This document shows positions 50,541-59,351 of a stretch of 64,000 bases of DNA, piece after piece. The position numbers were made by a program, and so were the translations under genes. The first letter of the stretch is position 1, and each line of letters starts with the position of its first letter. The notes below the pieces were generated by a model, which was not told the origin of the DNA, made no database searches, and saw nothing but the letters and a program-made list of their open reading frames with translations. The stretch comes from Halorussus lipolyticus (GTDB lineage: Archaea > Halobacteriota > Halobacteria > Halobacteriales > Haladaptataceae), in assembly GCF_029338375.1 (NCBI RefSeq), contig NZ_CP119805.1, forward strand, positions 310,001-374,000, given 5' to 3'.

Positions 50541-51101
50541 CTATCGGTCCGCGACGACGAAGCACGTCTCGGGTCGCTCGTCGGCCCGCCGAATCTCGAA
50601 CCCGGCGTCCTCGAGGAGTTCGACTGCTTCGTCACGACTGTAGCGCTCCTCGACCGGCGGGCCGCCGTCGCCGCTCCCGTTCGCGCTCCAGTCGGCGACG
50701 ACGAATCGCGCGCCGTCGCGGAGGGTTCTGGCGACCTCTGCCAGCGACTCCTCGCTGGCGAACTCGTGGAAGGTCATGGTCGAAAAGGCGGCGTCTAACT
50801 CGCCGTCGCCGAATGGGAGGTCCCCGATGTCGGCGGTCACCAACTCGACGTTCTCCGGCACGCCCTTCTCGCGATACAGGTCGTGCATCTCGGCCTGCAC
50901 GTCCACGGCCCGGAGGTCGCCCGCAAACGGGGCCACATCGTCGGTGTAGAACCCGGTCCCGCTCCCCAAGTCCGCCACCGAGGACCCGCTCTCGGAATCG
51001 AGGTCCAGCGCGCCGACTAACTCCTCGCGCGAGAGGTAGCGATACCGCGACTCGTCTTCGAGTCTGTCGGCCGACTCGGGGTCGAAGGTGTGAAATCCCA
51101 T
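50541..51101 (-). CDS. class I SAM-dependent methyltransferase
   Basis: The 186-residue protein has motif I VADLGSGTGFYTDDVAPF, motif II region LRAVDVQAEMHDLYREKG, motif III LVTADIGDLPFGDGELDAAFSTMTFHEF and a post-motif VARTLRDGARFVVADWS. It is short for a Rossmann methyltransferase and has no recognisable target-recognition domain. It resembles UbiE/COQ5-type small-molecule methyltransferases. It lies tail-to-tail with the membrane protein gene. Confidence 0.82.
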   Translation of the reverse strand: MGFHTFDPESADRLEDESRYRYLSREELVGALDLDSESGSSVADLGSGTGFYTDDVAPFAGDLRAVDVQAEMHDLYREKGVPENVELVTADIGDLPFGDGELDAAFSTMTFHEFASEESLAEVARTLRDGARFVVADWSANGSGDGGPPVEERYSRDEAVELLEDAGFEIRRADERPETCFVVADR

Positions 51102-51214
51102 GCCCGAAATCCGTGGCCGACCGCCTTAACGACTGCGGGATGTGGCCGAAGTACGCAAGACCGCGAACGCAAATCCTCCTCCCGACCGGAACGACCCCCT
51201 TTCTGACCGGAATC

Positions 51215-51625
51215 TTAGCTGTGGCGCTCGATGAGTTGGGTCAGGGTGGCCTCGTCCTGCACGCCCACGACCTGTTCGACCTGCTCGCCGTCGGCGAACA
51301 GGAGGAGCGTCGGGACTCCTCGGACCCCGTACTGGGTGGCGAGGCCCTGATGCTGGTCGATGTCCACCTTCGCCACCGCGGCGTCGGTCTTCTGGGCGAG
51401 GGCCTCGACGGTCGGTTCGAGCATATTGCAGGGTCCACACCAGTCCGCGTAGAAGTCCACCAGCACCACGTCGTGGTCGGTGGTCACCGTCGAGAAGTGT
51501 TCGACGCTCTCGACGTGGATGGGTTCGTTCGGCGCAGACTCGGTAGTCTCGCTTTCGGCGTCGTCCTCGCCGAGGAGTTCGTCGCGCTTCTGTTCGCGGA
51601 TAGATTCGAGTTCGTCTTCGCTCAT
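51215..51625 (-). CDS. thioredoxin
   Basis: The 136-residue protein has the catalytic WCGPC in DFYADWCGPCNMLEP and the cis-Pro in RGVPTLLLFADGEQVEQVVG. A 35-residue acidic N-terminal extension (MSEDELESIREQKRDELLGE) precedes the thioredoxin fold, as in several haloarchaeal thioredoxins. It should reduce disulfides in the cytoplasm. Start ATG 51625; the gene is divergent from the asparagine synthase-like gene 243-270 bp away. Confidence 0.88.
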   Translation of the reverse strand: MSEDELESIREQKRDELLGEDDAESETTESAPNEPIHVESVEHFSTVTTDHDVVLVDFYADWCGPCNMLEPTVEALAQKTDAAVAKVDIDQHQGLATQYGVRGVPTLLLFADGEQVEQVVGVQDEATLTQLIERHS

Positions 51626-51894
51626 CACCGCTATCTTGTCACCGGACGGCTTTAACTGTTTTGCAGGTATAGCACAATATTGCTTCTCCCGCTCGGCCCT
51701 AATTCGGTTTCTGTCGCCGACCCTGACGCCCGCCGCGGCGGACAGAAACGGTCGAGAGACGAATCCGAACCTTTTCGACCGACAACAGTAACGCCGGATT
51801 TCGGTCGACACACGCGCCGGATAATTTCGGCGGTCCGATTTCCGCCAGATTTGCTCAGTCAATAACAATGGGCGGTTCGGTCGTCGTCGGTCAC

Positions 51895-53745
51895 ATGGTA
51901 GGCGTAATCGGCACGACGCTCGGGTCCGACGCGCTCGATGCGATGGTCGCGTCCGCGGACGCCGAGGAGTGGTACGAAATCGAGCGATTCGCTCCCGCAG
52001 AACGAGGACCCGCGGGCGACGTGGGCCTCGCGCTGGTCCATCACGGCGAGAAGGACCCCGGCGGTCACGCCACGTGGTCCGGCGAGTCGGGCGTCGGCGT
52101 CGTCCACGGCGCGATTTCGAACCGCGAGCGCCTCGGCCTCTCGCACGCCGAGATTTTCGAGCGCGTGCTGGACCGACCCACCGTAACGCTCCCCCAGTTG
52201 AGCGGCCCCTTCCTCCTCGCAGTCGCCGACCGGGAGGGCAACCTGCTGGTCGCCAGTGACAAGTTGGGGACCAGAGAGTGCTACGTCGCCGAAACCGACG
52301 ACGGCGTGGCCTTCGGGTCCGACCTCTCGGCGGTCGCTGGCCGGATGGAGTCGCCCGAAATCGACGCCCGGACTGCGAGCGACCTGCTGTCGTTCGGGTT
52401 CGCGCTCGGCGACAAGTCGCTGGTGGCGGGCGTCAGGGCGCTTCCGCCGGCGAGTCTCCTCCGGGTCGGCCCGGACGGCGCTGACGTTTCGGCGAATCGC
52501 TACTGGGAACCCAACTTCTCGCGGTACTCCTCGGCGGGGTACGTCGAACGGGCGCTGTCGTCGTACCGGCGTGCGGTCTCGGACGCCGCCGGGACCGTCT
52601 CGGGTCGCCTCGGACTCTGGCTTTCCGGAGGTCTCGACAGTCGCACGATGGCGGGAGTCCTGCGCGAGGAGTACGGTCCCTTCCGGACGTTCACCTACGA
52701 CTCGAACCCGCCCGACGAGTCGAATCTGGCTCCCGCGAGGTCGGTCGCCGAGTCGCTGGGCGTGGACAACGACCTCGTGTTGGAGACGCCCGACGACTTC
52801 GCCGAGGCCTACGCCCGGTCGGTCCGGGCCTGCGACGGGATGGTGCCCCACCAGAATCTGGTCGCGCCCTCGTTCGTCTTCGGCCAACTCCACGGTAAGG
52901 TGGACGCGATGATGGAGGCCGCGCCGCAGGGGGAGTTCTTCGGCGAGGAGATTTGGACCTCCCACCTCGACGCGCCCTCGGCGACCGACGCCTTCGAGTC
53001 GATGCTGTCCTTCCGCCGGGAGTCCGCCGAGGACGTTCGGGCGGTCCTCGACGGCGACACTCCGACTGGCACCCCGCCGGACCCCGACCGGTCCATCCGG
53101 GAGATGGTCGCTTCCAGTTCCAAATCCAGCGTCCCCAACCGAATTCTGGACGTGTGGTTCCGCAACTTCCCGAAGAACGGTCACTTCCGGGGGAATCAGG
53201 CGGTCCGGAGTCAGGTCGGCATGCGGGTCCCCTTCGCCGACGGCGACTTTCTCGATACCGTCGCGGGGATGCCTCACCGCAAGTTCCGCCGGGGGACGGT
53301 CCCGCTGACCGGCGGCCGCATCCCCCGGTCGATGTCGCCGCTCAAGCACGCGGTCGTTCGCCGACTCGACGGGGATTTGGACGAGATTCCCTACGAGCGG
53401 ACCGGTCTCGCGCCGAAATATCCCCTGCCGCTCCACGACGCTGGCTACGTCGGCAAGCAACTCACGTGGCAACTGTTCACCGGGCGACCGGGCCGGTGGA
53501 ACGACTGGTACCGCCAGCATCCCGATGTCCGCCGGACGGTGAACCACTGGCTGGATTCGGCGCGGGACCGCGCGCTGTTCGACGGCGACTTCGTGGAGCA
53601 ACTCCGGCGTCGGCACCTCGCGGGCGAGGCGGACAACTGGGGCCTCCTCTCGGGAATCCTGAATCTGGAGGTCTGGATGCAACAGACCGTGGACCGCGAG
53701 ACGGTTACTCCTCGGGTCGCTCGCTCGGGCCGAAATCCGTTCTAA
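51895..53745 (+). CDS. asparagine synthase-like protein lacking the glutaminase cysteine
   Basis: About 616 residues. The N-terminal domain is an Ntn-type glutamine amidotransferase fold (MVGVIGTTLGSDALDAMV, FAPAERGPAGDVGLALVHHG, SGPFLLAVADREGNLLVASDKLGTRECYV), but residue 2 is Val where AsnB-type enzymes have catalytic Cys. The C-terminal domain has the ATP-binding PP-loop LGLWLSGGLDSRTMAGVL near residue 245 and downstream motifs (FTYDSNPPDESNLAPARSV). It should activate a carboxylate but cannot use glutamine, so ammonia, a carrier-bound amine or another nucleophile may be used. ATG 51895 is chosen because it aligns with MCG-type starts; ATG 51868 is possible. Confidence 0.8.
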   Translation: MVGVIGTTLGSDALDAMVASADAEEWYEIERFAPAERGPAGDVGLALVHHGEKDPGGHATWSGESGVGVVHGAISNRERLGLSHAEIFERVLDRPTVTLPQLSGPFLLAVADREGNLLVASDKLGTRECYVAETDDGVAFGSDLSAVAGRMESPEIDARTASDLLSFGFALGDKSLVAGVRALPPASLLRVGPDGADVSANRYWEPNFSRYSSAGYVERALSSYRRAVSDAAGTVSGRLGLWLSGGLDSRTMAGVLREEYGPFRTFTYDSNPPDESNLAPARSVAESLGVDNDLVLETPDDFAEAYARSVRACDGMVPHQNLVAPSFVFGQLHGKVDAMMEAAPQGEFFGEEIWTSHLDAPSATDAFESMLSFRRESAEDVRAVLDGDTPTGTPPDPDRSIREMVASSSKSSVPNRILDVWFRNFPKNGHFRGNQAVRSQVGMRVPFADGDFLDTVAGMPHRKFRRGTVPLTGGRIPRSMSPLKHAVVRRLDGDLDEIPYERTGLAPKYPLPLHDAGYVGKQLTWQLFTGRPGRWNDWYRQHPDVRRTVNHWLDSARDRALFDGDFVEQLRRRHLAGEADNWGLLSGILNLEVWMQQTVDRETVTPRVARSGRNPF

Positions 53746-53804
53746 GCAACCTCTCTATTGCTCTCAAAATTGCTTTCAATCCCGAGAAGAACAATTACGT
53801 TTCC

Positions 53805-53999
53805 TTACCGCTCCCACGCGGGCGGCGCGCGACCCATCCGCCGCAGGACAGCGGGGTAGCCGAACGCGATGACGATTGCCACGATGACTCGGGGGACGAA
53901 CCCCTCGATTCCCGCGACGGCTAAGAGAGCGACGCCCAGAAAGTAGAGTACCAGCATGATGAGAAACTGCGGGAGTAACTGACGCCACGCTGATGCCAT
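53805..53999 (-). CDS. small membrane protein
   Basis: This 64-residue protein begins MASAWRQLLPQFLIMLVLYFLGVALLAVAG and continues with a second helix, VPRVIVAIVIAFGYPAVLRR. It is basic at the C-terminus (MGRAPPAWER). Two short helices and a compact hydrophobic profile fit small haloarchaeal membrane proteins. It is transcribed toward the asparagine synthase-like gene. No family is recognised. Confidence 0.6.
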   Translation of the reverse strand: MASAWRQLLPQFLIMLVLYFLGVALLAVAGIEGFVPRVIVAIVIAFGYPAVLRRMGRAPPAWER

Positions 54000-54109
54000 A
54001 CGCGAGATGATGGGCTATGAGAAGTTAAATATGTGGTACGGTATCGCTACCTGACGATTGGCCTTTTCGGGCGTTCTTTCCGGAGACACCACCGGGAGAC
54101 TCTTTCCAG

Positions 54110-54178
54110 TCGCTCCCTCGCCCCTCGCCACTCGCGCGATTGGGGCACCCACTGACGGGGTGCGCCAGCACGCGCCGG
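54110..54178 (-). repeat. dispersed intergenic element, copy D
   Basis: On the minus strand: GGCGCGTGCTGGCGC (54162-54176), a hairpin GCACCC/GGGTGC (54145-54163) and CGCGCGAG (54132-54139), then a GAGGGAGCGAC block near 54112. The 15-mer GCGCCAGCACGCGCC on the plus strand is identical to copy B. This is the only structured sequence in the gene-free gap 54000-54242. Confidence 0.5.
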
Positions 54179-54242
54179 ACAGCGGAGTCGATGCCGAGAT
54201 GCGTAGGTCGGAGCCAGCGACGAGATGCATCCGGTCGGGTTC

Positions 54243-55019
54243 TCAAATCGAGACGCCCAGATGCCTATCGACCACTTCGTCGTTCTCGCGCAACTGGTCG
54301 CTCGTGCCGTGATAGACGATTTCCCCGCGGTCCAGCACGTAGTGGCGGTCGGCGAGTTCCAGCGCCACCTCGACGTTCTGCTCGACCAGCAGGACCGAGA
54401 TGCCCTCGTCGTTCAGGCTTCCCACCAACTCCTCGACCCGCCGGACGACGAAGGGCGCGAGGCCCTCGGTGGGTTCGTCCAGCAGGAGGAGGTCGGCCCC
54501 GGCGACCAGCGCCCGAGCGATGGCGAGCATCTGCTGTTCGCCGCCCGACAGCGCGCCGCCCCGGCGATTCGGGTGGTCCCGCAGGTTCTCGAACTCCGCG
54601 AGGACCTCCTCGGGGTCCCGCGACTCGGCGGTCGCTCCGCCGCCGAGTTGGCCGACTTTCAGATTCTCGGCGACGGTCAACTCGGGGAAGATTCTGCGCT
54701 CCTCGGGCACGAAGGCGACGTTCCGCCGGACGGTCTCCTCGGGCGAGAGGTCCGTCACGTCCTGCCCGTCGAAGGTAATCGTCCCCGCCGAGGGGACGAC
54801 GTTGCCCACGATGGAGCGCAGGGTGGTGGTCTTGCCCGCGCCGTTGCGCCCGACCAGCGAGACGACCTCGCCCTCCTTGACGCAGAGCGACACGCCATGG
54901 AGGACCTCCGTCGCGCCGTATCCCGCGACGAGGCCAGACACGTCGAGGAGCGGATTCTCGCAGGCCCCGGCGTCCAACCGGTCCGAGTCGGTGGCGTCGA
55001 GGCGAGACGAGTCGCTCAT
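54243..55019 (-). CDS. livF: branched-chain amino acid ABC transporter ATPase (LivF-like)
   Basis: The 258-residue ATPase has Walker A VGRNGAGKTTTLRSI, signature ALSGGEQQMLAIARAL and Walker B LLLLDEPTEGLAPFVV, the last a LivF signature. It pairs with LivG to power import of branched-chain amino acids or related substrates. The LivG gene lies directly upstream, and the start of livF overlaps the livG stop by 4 bp, so all four genes run as one operon. Confidence 0.9.
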   Translation of the reverse strand: MSDSSRLDATDSDRLDAGACENPLLDVSGLVAGYGATEVLHGVSLCVKEGEVVSLVGRNGAGKTTTLRSIVGNVVPSAGTITFDGQDVTDLSPEETVRRNVAFVPEERRIFPELTVAENLKVGQLGGGATAESRDPEEVLAEFENLRDHPNRRGGALSGGEQQMLAIARALVAGADLLLLDEPTEGLAPFVVRRVEELVGSLNDEGISVLLVEQNVEVALELADRHYVLDRGEIVYHGTSDQLRENDEVVDRHLGVSI

Positions 55020-55822
55020 TCCCGGACACCTCCGAGGTAGGCCTTCTGCACGTCGTCGTCCTGCGCGATTCGCTCGGGCGTTCCAGTCGCCAGCACCTGC
55101 CCGCGGTTCAGCACCGTCACGGTGTCCGAGACGTTCATCACGAGGTCGATGTCGTGTTCGATGAGGAGCATCGTCTGGTCGGCCAGCACGTCCTCGACCA
55201 GCGAAATTGTGCGCTGGGTCTCCTCGCTCCCCATCCCCGCGGTCGGTTCGTCGAGCAAGACCAGTTGTGGGTCGGTCGCCAGCACCAGTCCGAGTTCCAG
55301 TCTTCGCCGGTCGCCGTGGGCCAGATTCCGGGCGTAGTCGTCGGCCCGACTCTCCAAGCCGATTTCGGAAAGCACCTCGTCGGTCCGCGATTCGACCGAC
55401 TCGAAGCGGTCGGTCGGACTGAACAGCTTTCGGTGGAAGGGAATCCTTCCCTCGCCCTCCGCAACCGACTGGGCCGCGAGTCTGACGTTCTCGCGGACCG
55501 AGAGACCGCCGAAGACGGTCGAAATCTGGAAGGACCGACCCATCCCGCGCCGAACTCGCTCGTGGGGCGGAAGCCGGGTCACGTCCTCGCCCCGGAAGTG
55601 GACCGACCCCGCGGTCGGCCTGAGCGCGCCGGTCAGGCAGTTGAACAGCGTGGTCTTGCCCGCGCCGTTCGGCCCGATGACGCTCCGGAACTCGCCGTCC
55701 CGAACGCCCAAGTCCACGCCGTCGAGCGCGGTGAAGTCGCCGAACTGCTTGGTCAGGCCCTCTGCCCGGAGGACCGTCTCGGTCTCGGGGTCGAACCCAT
55801 CCGCGCTCTCGGAGACCGCCAT
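55016..55822 (-). CDS. livG: branched-chain amino acid ABC transporter ATPase (LivG-like)
   Basis: About 268 residues. Walker A IGPNGAGKTTLFNCLTG, signature LAHGDRRRLELGLVLA, Walker B VLLDEPTAGMGSEET and HDIDLVMNVSDTVTVLNRGQVLATG are all LivG-typical. The start ATG overlaps the stop of the fused permease gene by one base (ATGA type). A longer open frame upstream to 56614 has no coding character. The substrate specificity is set by the binding protein at 57842. Confidence 0.9.
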   Translation of the reverse strand: MAVSESADGFDPETETVLRAEGLTKQFGDFTALDGVDLGVRDGEFRSVIGPNGAGKTTLFNCLTGALRPTAGSVHFRGEDVTRLPPHERVRRGMGRSFQISTVFGGLSVRENVRLAAQSVAEGEGRIPFHRKLFSPTDRFESVESRTDEVLSEIGLESRADDYARNLAHGDRRRLELGLVLATDPQLVLLDEPTAGMGSEETQRTISLVEDVLADQTMLLIEHDIDLVMNVSDTVTVLNRGQVLATGTPERIAQDDDVQKAYLGGVRE

Positions 55823-57840
55823 CACTCGTTCACCTCCTGCTCGGCGAGGGGTTCGGCGTCGTCGCCGTGGGCCTCGCCGGGACCACCGCCAGCACCCGGT
55901 CCCGTGCCTGCACTGCCGCCAGCGCCCGCTCTCCCGCCGGCCTCGACCAGTTTGTCCGGGAGCGAGACCAGTCCTCTCGGGAGCAGGATGACGAAGACGA
56001 CGAACAGCGCCCCGAGGAAGAACTGCCACTGCTCGGTGTACGACGAGAGGACCTCCTCGAACCCGATGTAGACCCCCGCACCGACCATCGGGCCGTAGAG
56101 GGTCCCCATCCCACCCAGCACCGTCATCACGACGACCTCGCCGGAGTTCAGCCAGAACAGGAGCGAGGGCGCGACGAACCCGCTTTCGACCGCGAACAGG
56201 CCGCCCGCAAGCCCCGCCATCGCGCCCGAGACGACGAACGCTCGGCGCTTGTAGGCGGTCACGTCGTAGCCGACGAACTCGGTCCGGCGCTCGCTCTCCC
56301 GGATGGACTGGAGGACGCTCCCGAAGGGTGCCCGCATCATCTGGCGCGCGACGAGATAGGACCCGACCACGGTGGCCAGCAGGAAGTAGTAAAACAGGCC
56401 CTCCTCGGCGACGAGGGGCACCATCTCGGCGATTTCGTCCAGTTCCATCGCGTACCCCCCGATTCCGTACAGCACGTCGGCCCCGAACAGGCCGTCGCTC
56501 CCGCCGGTCCACTCCAACTTGAAGACGGCCCGGTAGAACAGTTGGGCGAACGCCAAGGTAATCATCGCAAAGTAGACCCCCGAGACCCGAATCGAGAGGT
56601 AGCCGATGACCCACGCGATGGCGGCGCAGATGGCGACTGCGACAGCGAGCGCCACGAACGCCGAGGAGCTAACGTGAAGTAAGACCAGCACCGCGGCGTA
56701 GGCTCCGGTCCCGTAGAACAGCGCGTGGCCCAGCGAGACCAGTCCGGCGTAGCCCATCACGAAGTCGAGGCTCAGGGCGAACAGCGCCCAAATCAGCACC
56801 TCCGACATGAGCGTCAGGACGTACTCCGAGTAGAGGACTTCGACGCCAAGGGGAACGACTGCGAGGAGGACCACCGCAATCGCGCCCAAGCCGAATCGCT
56901 GGCGGTCGGTCAGCACGCCGCCGCGTTGGCCCGCCAGCAGTTCGCCCTCGGCCTCCTCGCCCTCGCCGCCCGAAGTCCCGAACAGGCCTTCGGGCTTGAC
57001 CAGCAGGACGCCTATCATCAGCGCGAAGACGATGAGACCCTCCAGCACCGGGACGTAGGTCCGGGCCAGCGTCTGGATGATGCCGACGCCGAGTCCGCCG
57101 ACGACTGCGCCGCGGAAGCTACCCAGACCGCCCAGCACGACGATGACGAACGCCGGGATGATGACCGAGTTCCCCATGCCGGGGTTGACGTTCTGGTAGG
57201 CACCGAGGACGATGCCCGCGACTGCCGCCAGCGCCGCGCCAGCGCCGAAGACGAGGGTGTAGTACCGGTCGATGTCGATGCCCAGATTCCGGACCATCTC
57301 GCGGTCCTGCGACCCGGCCCGGACCACCAGTCCGAACTTGGTGTTGTTCAGCGCCCACCACGTCCCCAGCGAGAGGACCGCGCCGAACGCGACGATGAAA
57401 TAGCTGTACAGCGAGTTGCTGACGCCCAGAATCGTCACGGGACCCGCCAGAATCGGCGGTTCGGCGAAGGCCTTGGGCTGTTTGCCCCAGAAGAACGTGA
57501 TGACGTCGTTGAGCATCAACACCAACCCGAAGGTCAGCAGGATGTGATAGAGGGGGTTGCGGTCGTACAGCGGTCGGAGAGTCACTCGCTCGATGACCGC
57601 GCCCAGCACGCCGACCAGCAGGGGTGCGACGAGGAGCGCAATCCAGAACCCTGCCCCGCCGAAGGGCGCAGAGATGGCGAACGCGAAGTAGGCCCCGAGC
57701 GCGAACAGTTCGCCGTGCGCGAAGTTGATGACGTCCATCACACCGAAGATGACCGACAGTCCCGCGGCTATCAGGACGTAGACCATCCCGATGGTCAACC
57801 CGTTCAGCAGTTGCTCGGCGAACCCCGTGAGACCGACCAT
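55822..57840 (-). CDS. fused LivH-LivM permease of branched-chain amino acid ABC transporter
   Basis: The 672-residue membrane protein fuses two permeases. Residues 1-300 match LivH (LLNGLTIGMVYVLIAAGLSVIFGVMDVINFAHGELF and GMGNSVIIPAFVIVVLGGLGSFRGAVVGGLG); residues 330-640 match LivM (ALFALSLDFVMGYAGLVSLGHALFYGTGAYA, FGSVLQSIRESERRTEFVGYDVTAYK and VMTVLGGMGTLYGPMVGA). A linker, LFGTSGGEGEEAEGELL, joins them. The C-terminus is a Gly/Ala-rich acidic tail. In most genomes LivH and LivM are separate genes; here the join removes a stop codon. Confidence 0.88.
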   Translation of the reverse strand: MVGLTGFAEQLLNGLTIGMVYVLIAAGLSVIFGVMDVINFAHGELFALGAYFAFAISAPFGGAGFWIALLVAPLLVGVLGAVIERVTLRPLYDRNPLYHILLTFGLVLMLNDVITFFWGKQPKAFAEPPILAGPVTILGVSNSLYSYFIVAFGAVLSLGTWWALNNTKFGLVVRAGSQDREMVRNLGIDIDRYYTLVFGAGAALAAVAGIVLGAYQNVNPGMGNSVIIPAFVIVVLGGLGSFRGAVVGGLGVGIIQTLARTYVPVLEGLIVFALMIGVLLVKPEGLFGTSGGEGEEAEGELLAGQRGGVLTDRQRFGLGAIAVVLLAVVPLGVEVLYSEYVLTLMSEVLIWALFALSLDFVMGYAGLVSLGHALFYGTGAYAAVLVLLHVSSSAFVALAVAVAICAAIAWVIGYLSIRVSGVYFAMITLAFAQLFYRAVFKLEWTGGSDGLFGADVLYGIGGYAMELDEIAEMVPLVAEEGLFYYFLLATVVGSYLVARQMMRAPFGSVLQSIRESERRTEFVGYDVTAYKRRAFVVSGAMAGLAGGLFAVESGFVAPSLLFWLNSGEVVVMTVLGGMGTLYGPMVGAGVYIGFEEVLSSYTEQWQFFLGALFVVFVILLPRGLVSLPDKLVEAGGRAGAGGSAGTGPGAGGGPGEAHGDDAEPLAEQEVNE

Positions 57841-57841
57841 G

Positions 57842-59128
57842 TTAGAGGTCGCACTCGGTCTCGTCGCAGGGCGGGATGGCGTTCTCGCCCTCGATTTTCT
57901 GCTGAAGGCTCACGTTCGCCGGGCCGCCCGAGTCCGGTTCGACGTTCTCGCCGACCCAGACCGGGTTCATCGCTTGGTGGTCACACTCCCGGAACCGGTT
58001 CGGGCCGAACGTGCTGGGCACTTCGAGGCCCGCGAGGGTGTCTTTGACCTCCTCGGGGTCGCTTGTCCCGGCCTCCTCGATGCCGTGGGCGGTCATCCGG
58101 ATGGAGTCGTAGGCGACGCGGGCGAAACTGTCGGGCGTCGTGTCGTAGGCGTCCTGATACGCCGACACGAAGCGCTGGTTGTCGCCGGTATCGAGTTTCG
58201 GCACGTACCGGACTCCGCCGTAGGTCCCGTAGGCCGCCGGGCCGAGCGCGCCCCGGACGACTTGGAAGGTCATCGTCGGACTCACCAGCGTCACGTCGTC
58301 CTTCAACCCCTGATTCGCGGCCTGATTGACGAAGTTGATGAGGTCGCCGCCGGTCATGCCCAGAATCGCCAGTTCGGCGTCCGAGTTGCTGATTTGGCTG
58401 ATGTACGACCCGTAGTTCGTCGCGCCGAGTTGGGACCGCGAGACGCCGACCTCGGTGAAATCGTCGCTGGTCTCCTGCATCCGGGATTTCCACTCCCTGC
58501 GGACCGACTGGCCGTAGGCGTAGTCAGCGATGTGGAACCAGACGCTCGTTCCGAGGTTGTTGGCGGTCCACGGCGCGACGGCCTCCGCGATTTGGGCGGT
58601 GTGGGTCTCGGCCCGGAAGACGTACTCGTTGCAGTCCGCGCCGGTGATGTTCATCGCGGCCGCGCCGGGGTTGTAGATGACCTCCTCGTTCTCGGCGAAC
58701 GAGTTGAGCGCCAGCGCGGTCGAACTCGAAATCGCGCCCATCAGATACTCCGCGCCGTCCTGCTGGACCGCCTTCTGGGCGACTTGGCGACCGGTCGCGG
58801 TGTCGGCCTCGGTGTCCTCGTACACCGCGCTTATCTCGAAACTGAACTGGTCGCTCTCGTTGACGTGCTGGACGGCCAGTTTCGCCCCGTTTCGCTGGCC
58901 CTCGGCGAGTCCGCCGTAGGGACCGGTCATCGGACTCAGCACGCCGTAGTTCACCGTGTCGATGCTCTGGGTGCCGACGCCCGCGCCGCCGATGCACCCG
59001 GCGAGCGCGCCGGTTCCCGCGATACCTGCAAGCCGCAGTACGTTCCGCCGCGAGGAGAGGCCGGAGTCAGTTTCCGAAGTCCGCTCGGTCGCTTCGCCCG
59101 CGTTCCGTGGGTTGGTTTGACGACCCAT
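57842..59128 (-). CDS. branched-chain amino acid-type ABC transporter substrate-binding lipoprotein
   Basis: About 428 residues. The Tat signal SRRNVLRLAGIAGTGALAGC ends at a lipobox cysteine, so it is a lipid-anchored binding protein. The mature part is a type I periplasmic-binding fold (INYGVLSPMTGPYGGLAEG-like VNYGVLSPMTGPYGG, VYEDTEADTATGRQVAQ and DDVTLVSPTMTFQVVRGALG), LivJ/LivK family, binding amino acids, amides or urea. Start ATG 59128, with a TTTATTA box 23-29 nt upstream. It is the first gene of the Liv operon, 1 nt before the permease gene. Confidence 0.9.
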   Translation of the reverse strand: MGRQTNPRNAGEATERTSETDSGLSSRRNVLRLAGIAGTGALAGCIGGAGVGTQSIDTVNYGVLSPMTGPYGGLAEGQRNGAKLAVQHVNESDQFSFEISAVYEDTEADTATGRQVAQKAVQQDGAEYLMGAISSSTALALNSFAENEEVIYNPGAAAMNITGADCNEYVFRAETHTAQIAEAVAPWTANNLGTSVWFHIADYAYGQSVRREWKSRMQETSDDFTEVGVSRSQLGATNYGSYISQISNSDAELAILGMTGGDLINFVNQAANQGLKDDVTLVSPTMTFQVVRGALGPAAYGTYGGVRYVPKLDTGDNQRFVSAYQDAYDTTPDSFARVAYDSIRMTAHGIEEAGTSDPEEVKDTLAGLEVPSTFGPNRFRECDHQAMNPVWVGENVEPDSGGPANVSLQQKIEGENAIPPCDETECDL

Positions 59129-59150
59129 ACCGGCTATGCGGAATCTTGGA

Positions 59151-59157
59151 TAATAAA
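59151..59157 (-). promoter_or_regulatory. TATA box of the Liv operon
   Basis: TTTATTA on the minus strand lies 23-29 nt before the ATG at 59128. This fits a leaderless transcript and sets the operon start. Confidence 0.6.
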
Positions 59158-59351
59158 CTATTGTGTAAAATACGGGTGCGGCGACGTCGAAATAACTCTC
59201 CTCCGTCTGTCTTGTCAGCACAACAATCGGTAATAGCCGAGCCGCAACGACAGAAAGGGAACTATAACCAATTCCGAAAGAAACAAAAATATTGCTTAAA
59301 GAAATGTTTAGTGACTTTTCTCCACGCTTCCGAACCGCGACTGCTGGCCCG

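Noticed and set aside
55016..56614. LivG gene extended to a 532-codon frame
   Set aside because: The extra N-terminal part is antisense-like, rich in Arg, and overlaps the permease gene; the family start and the ATGA overlap fit ATG 55822.
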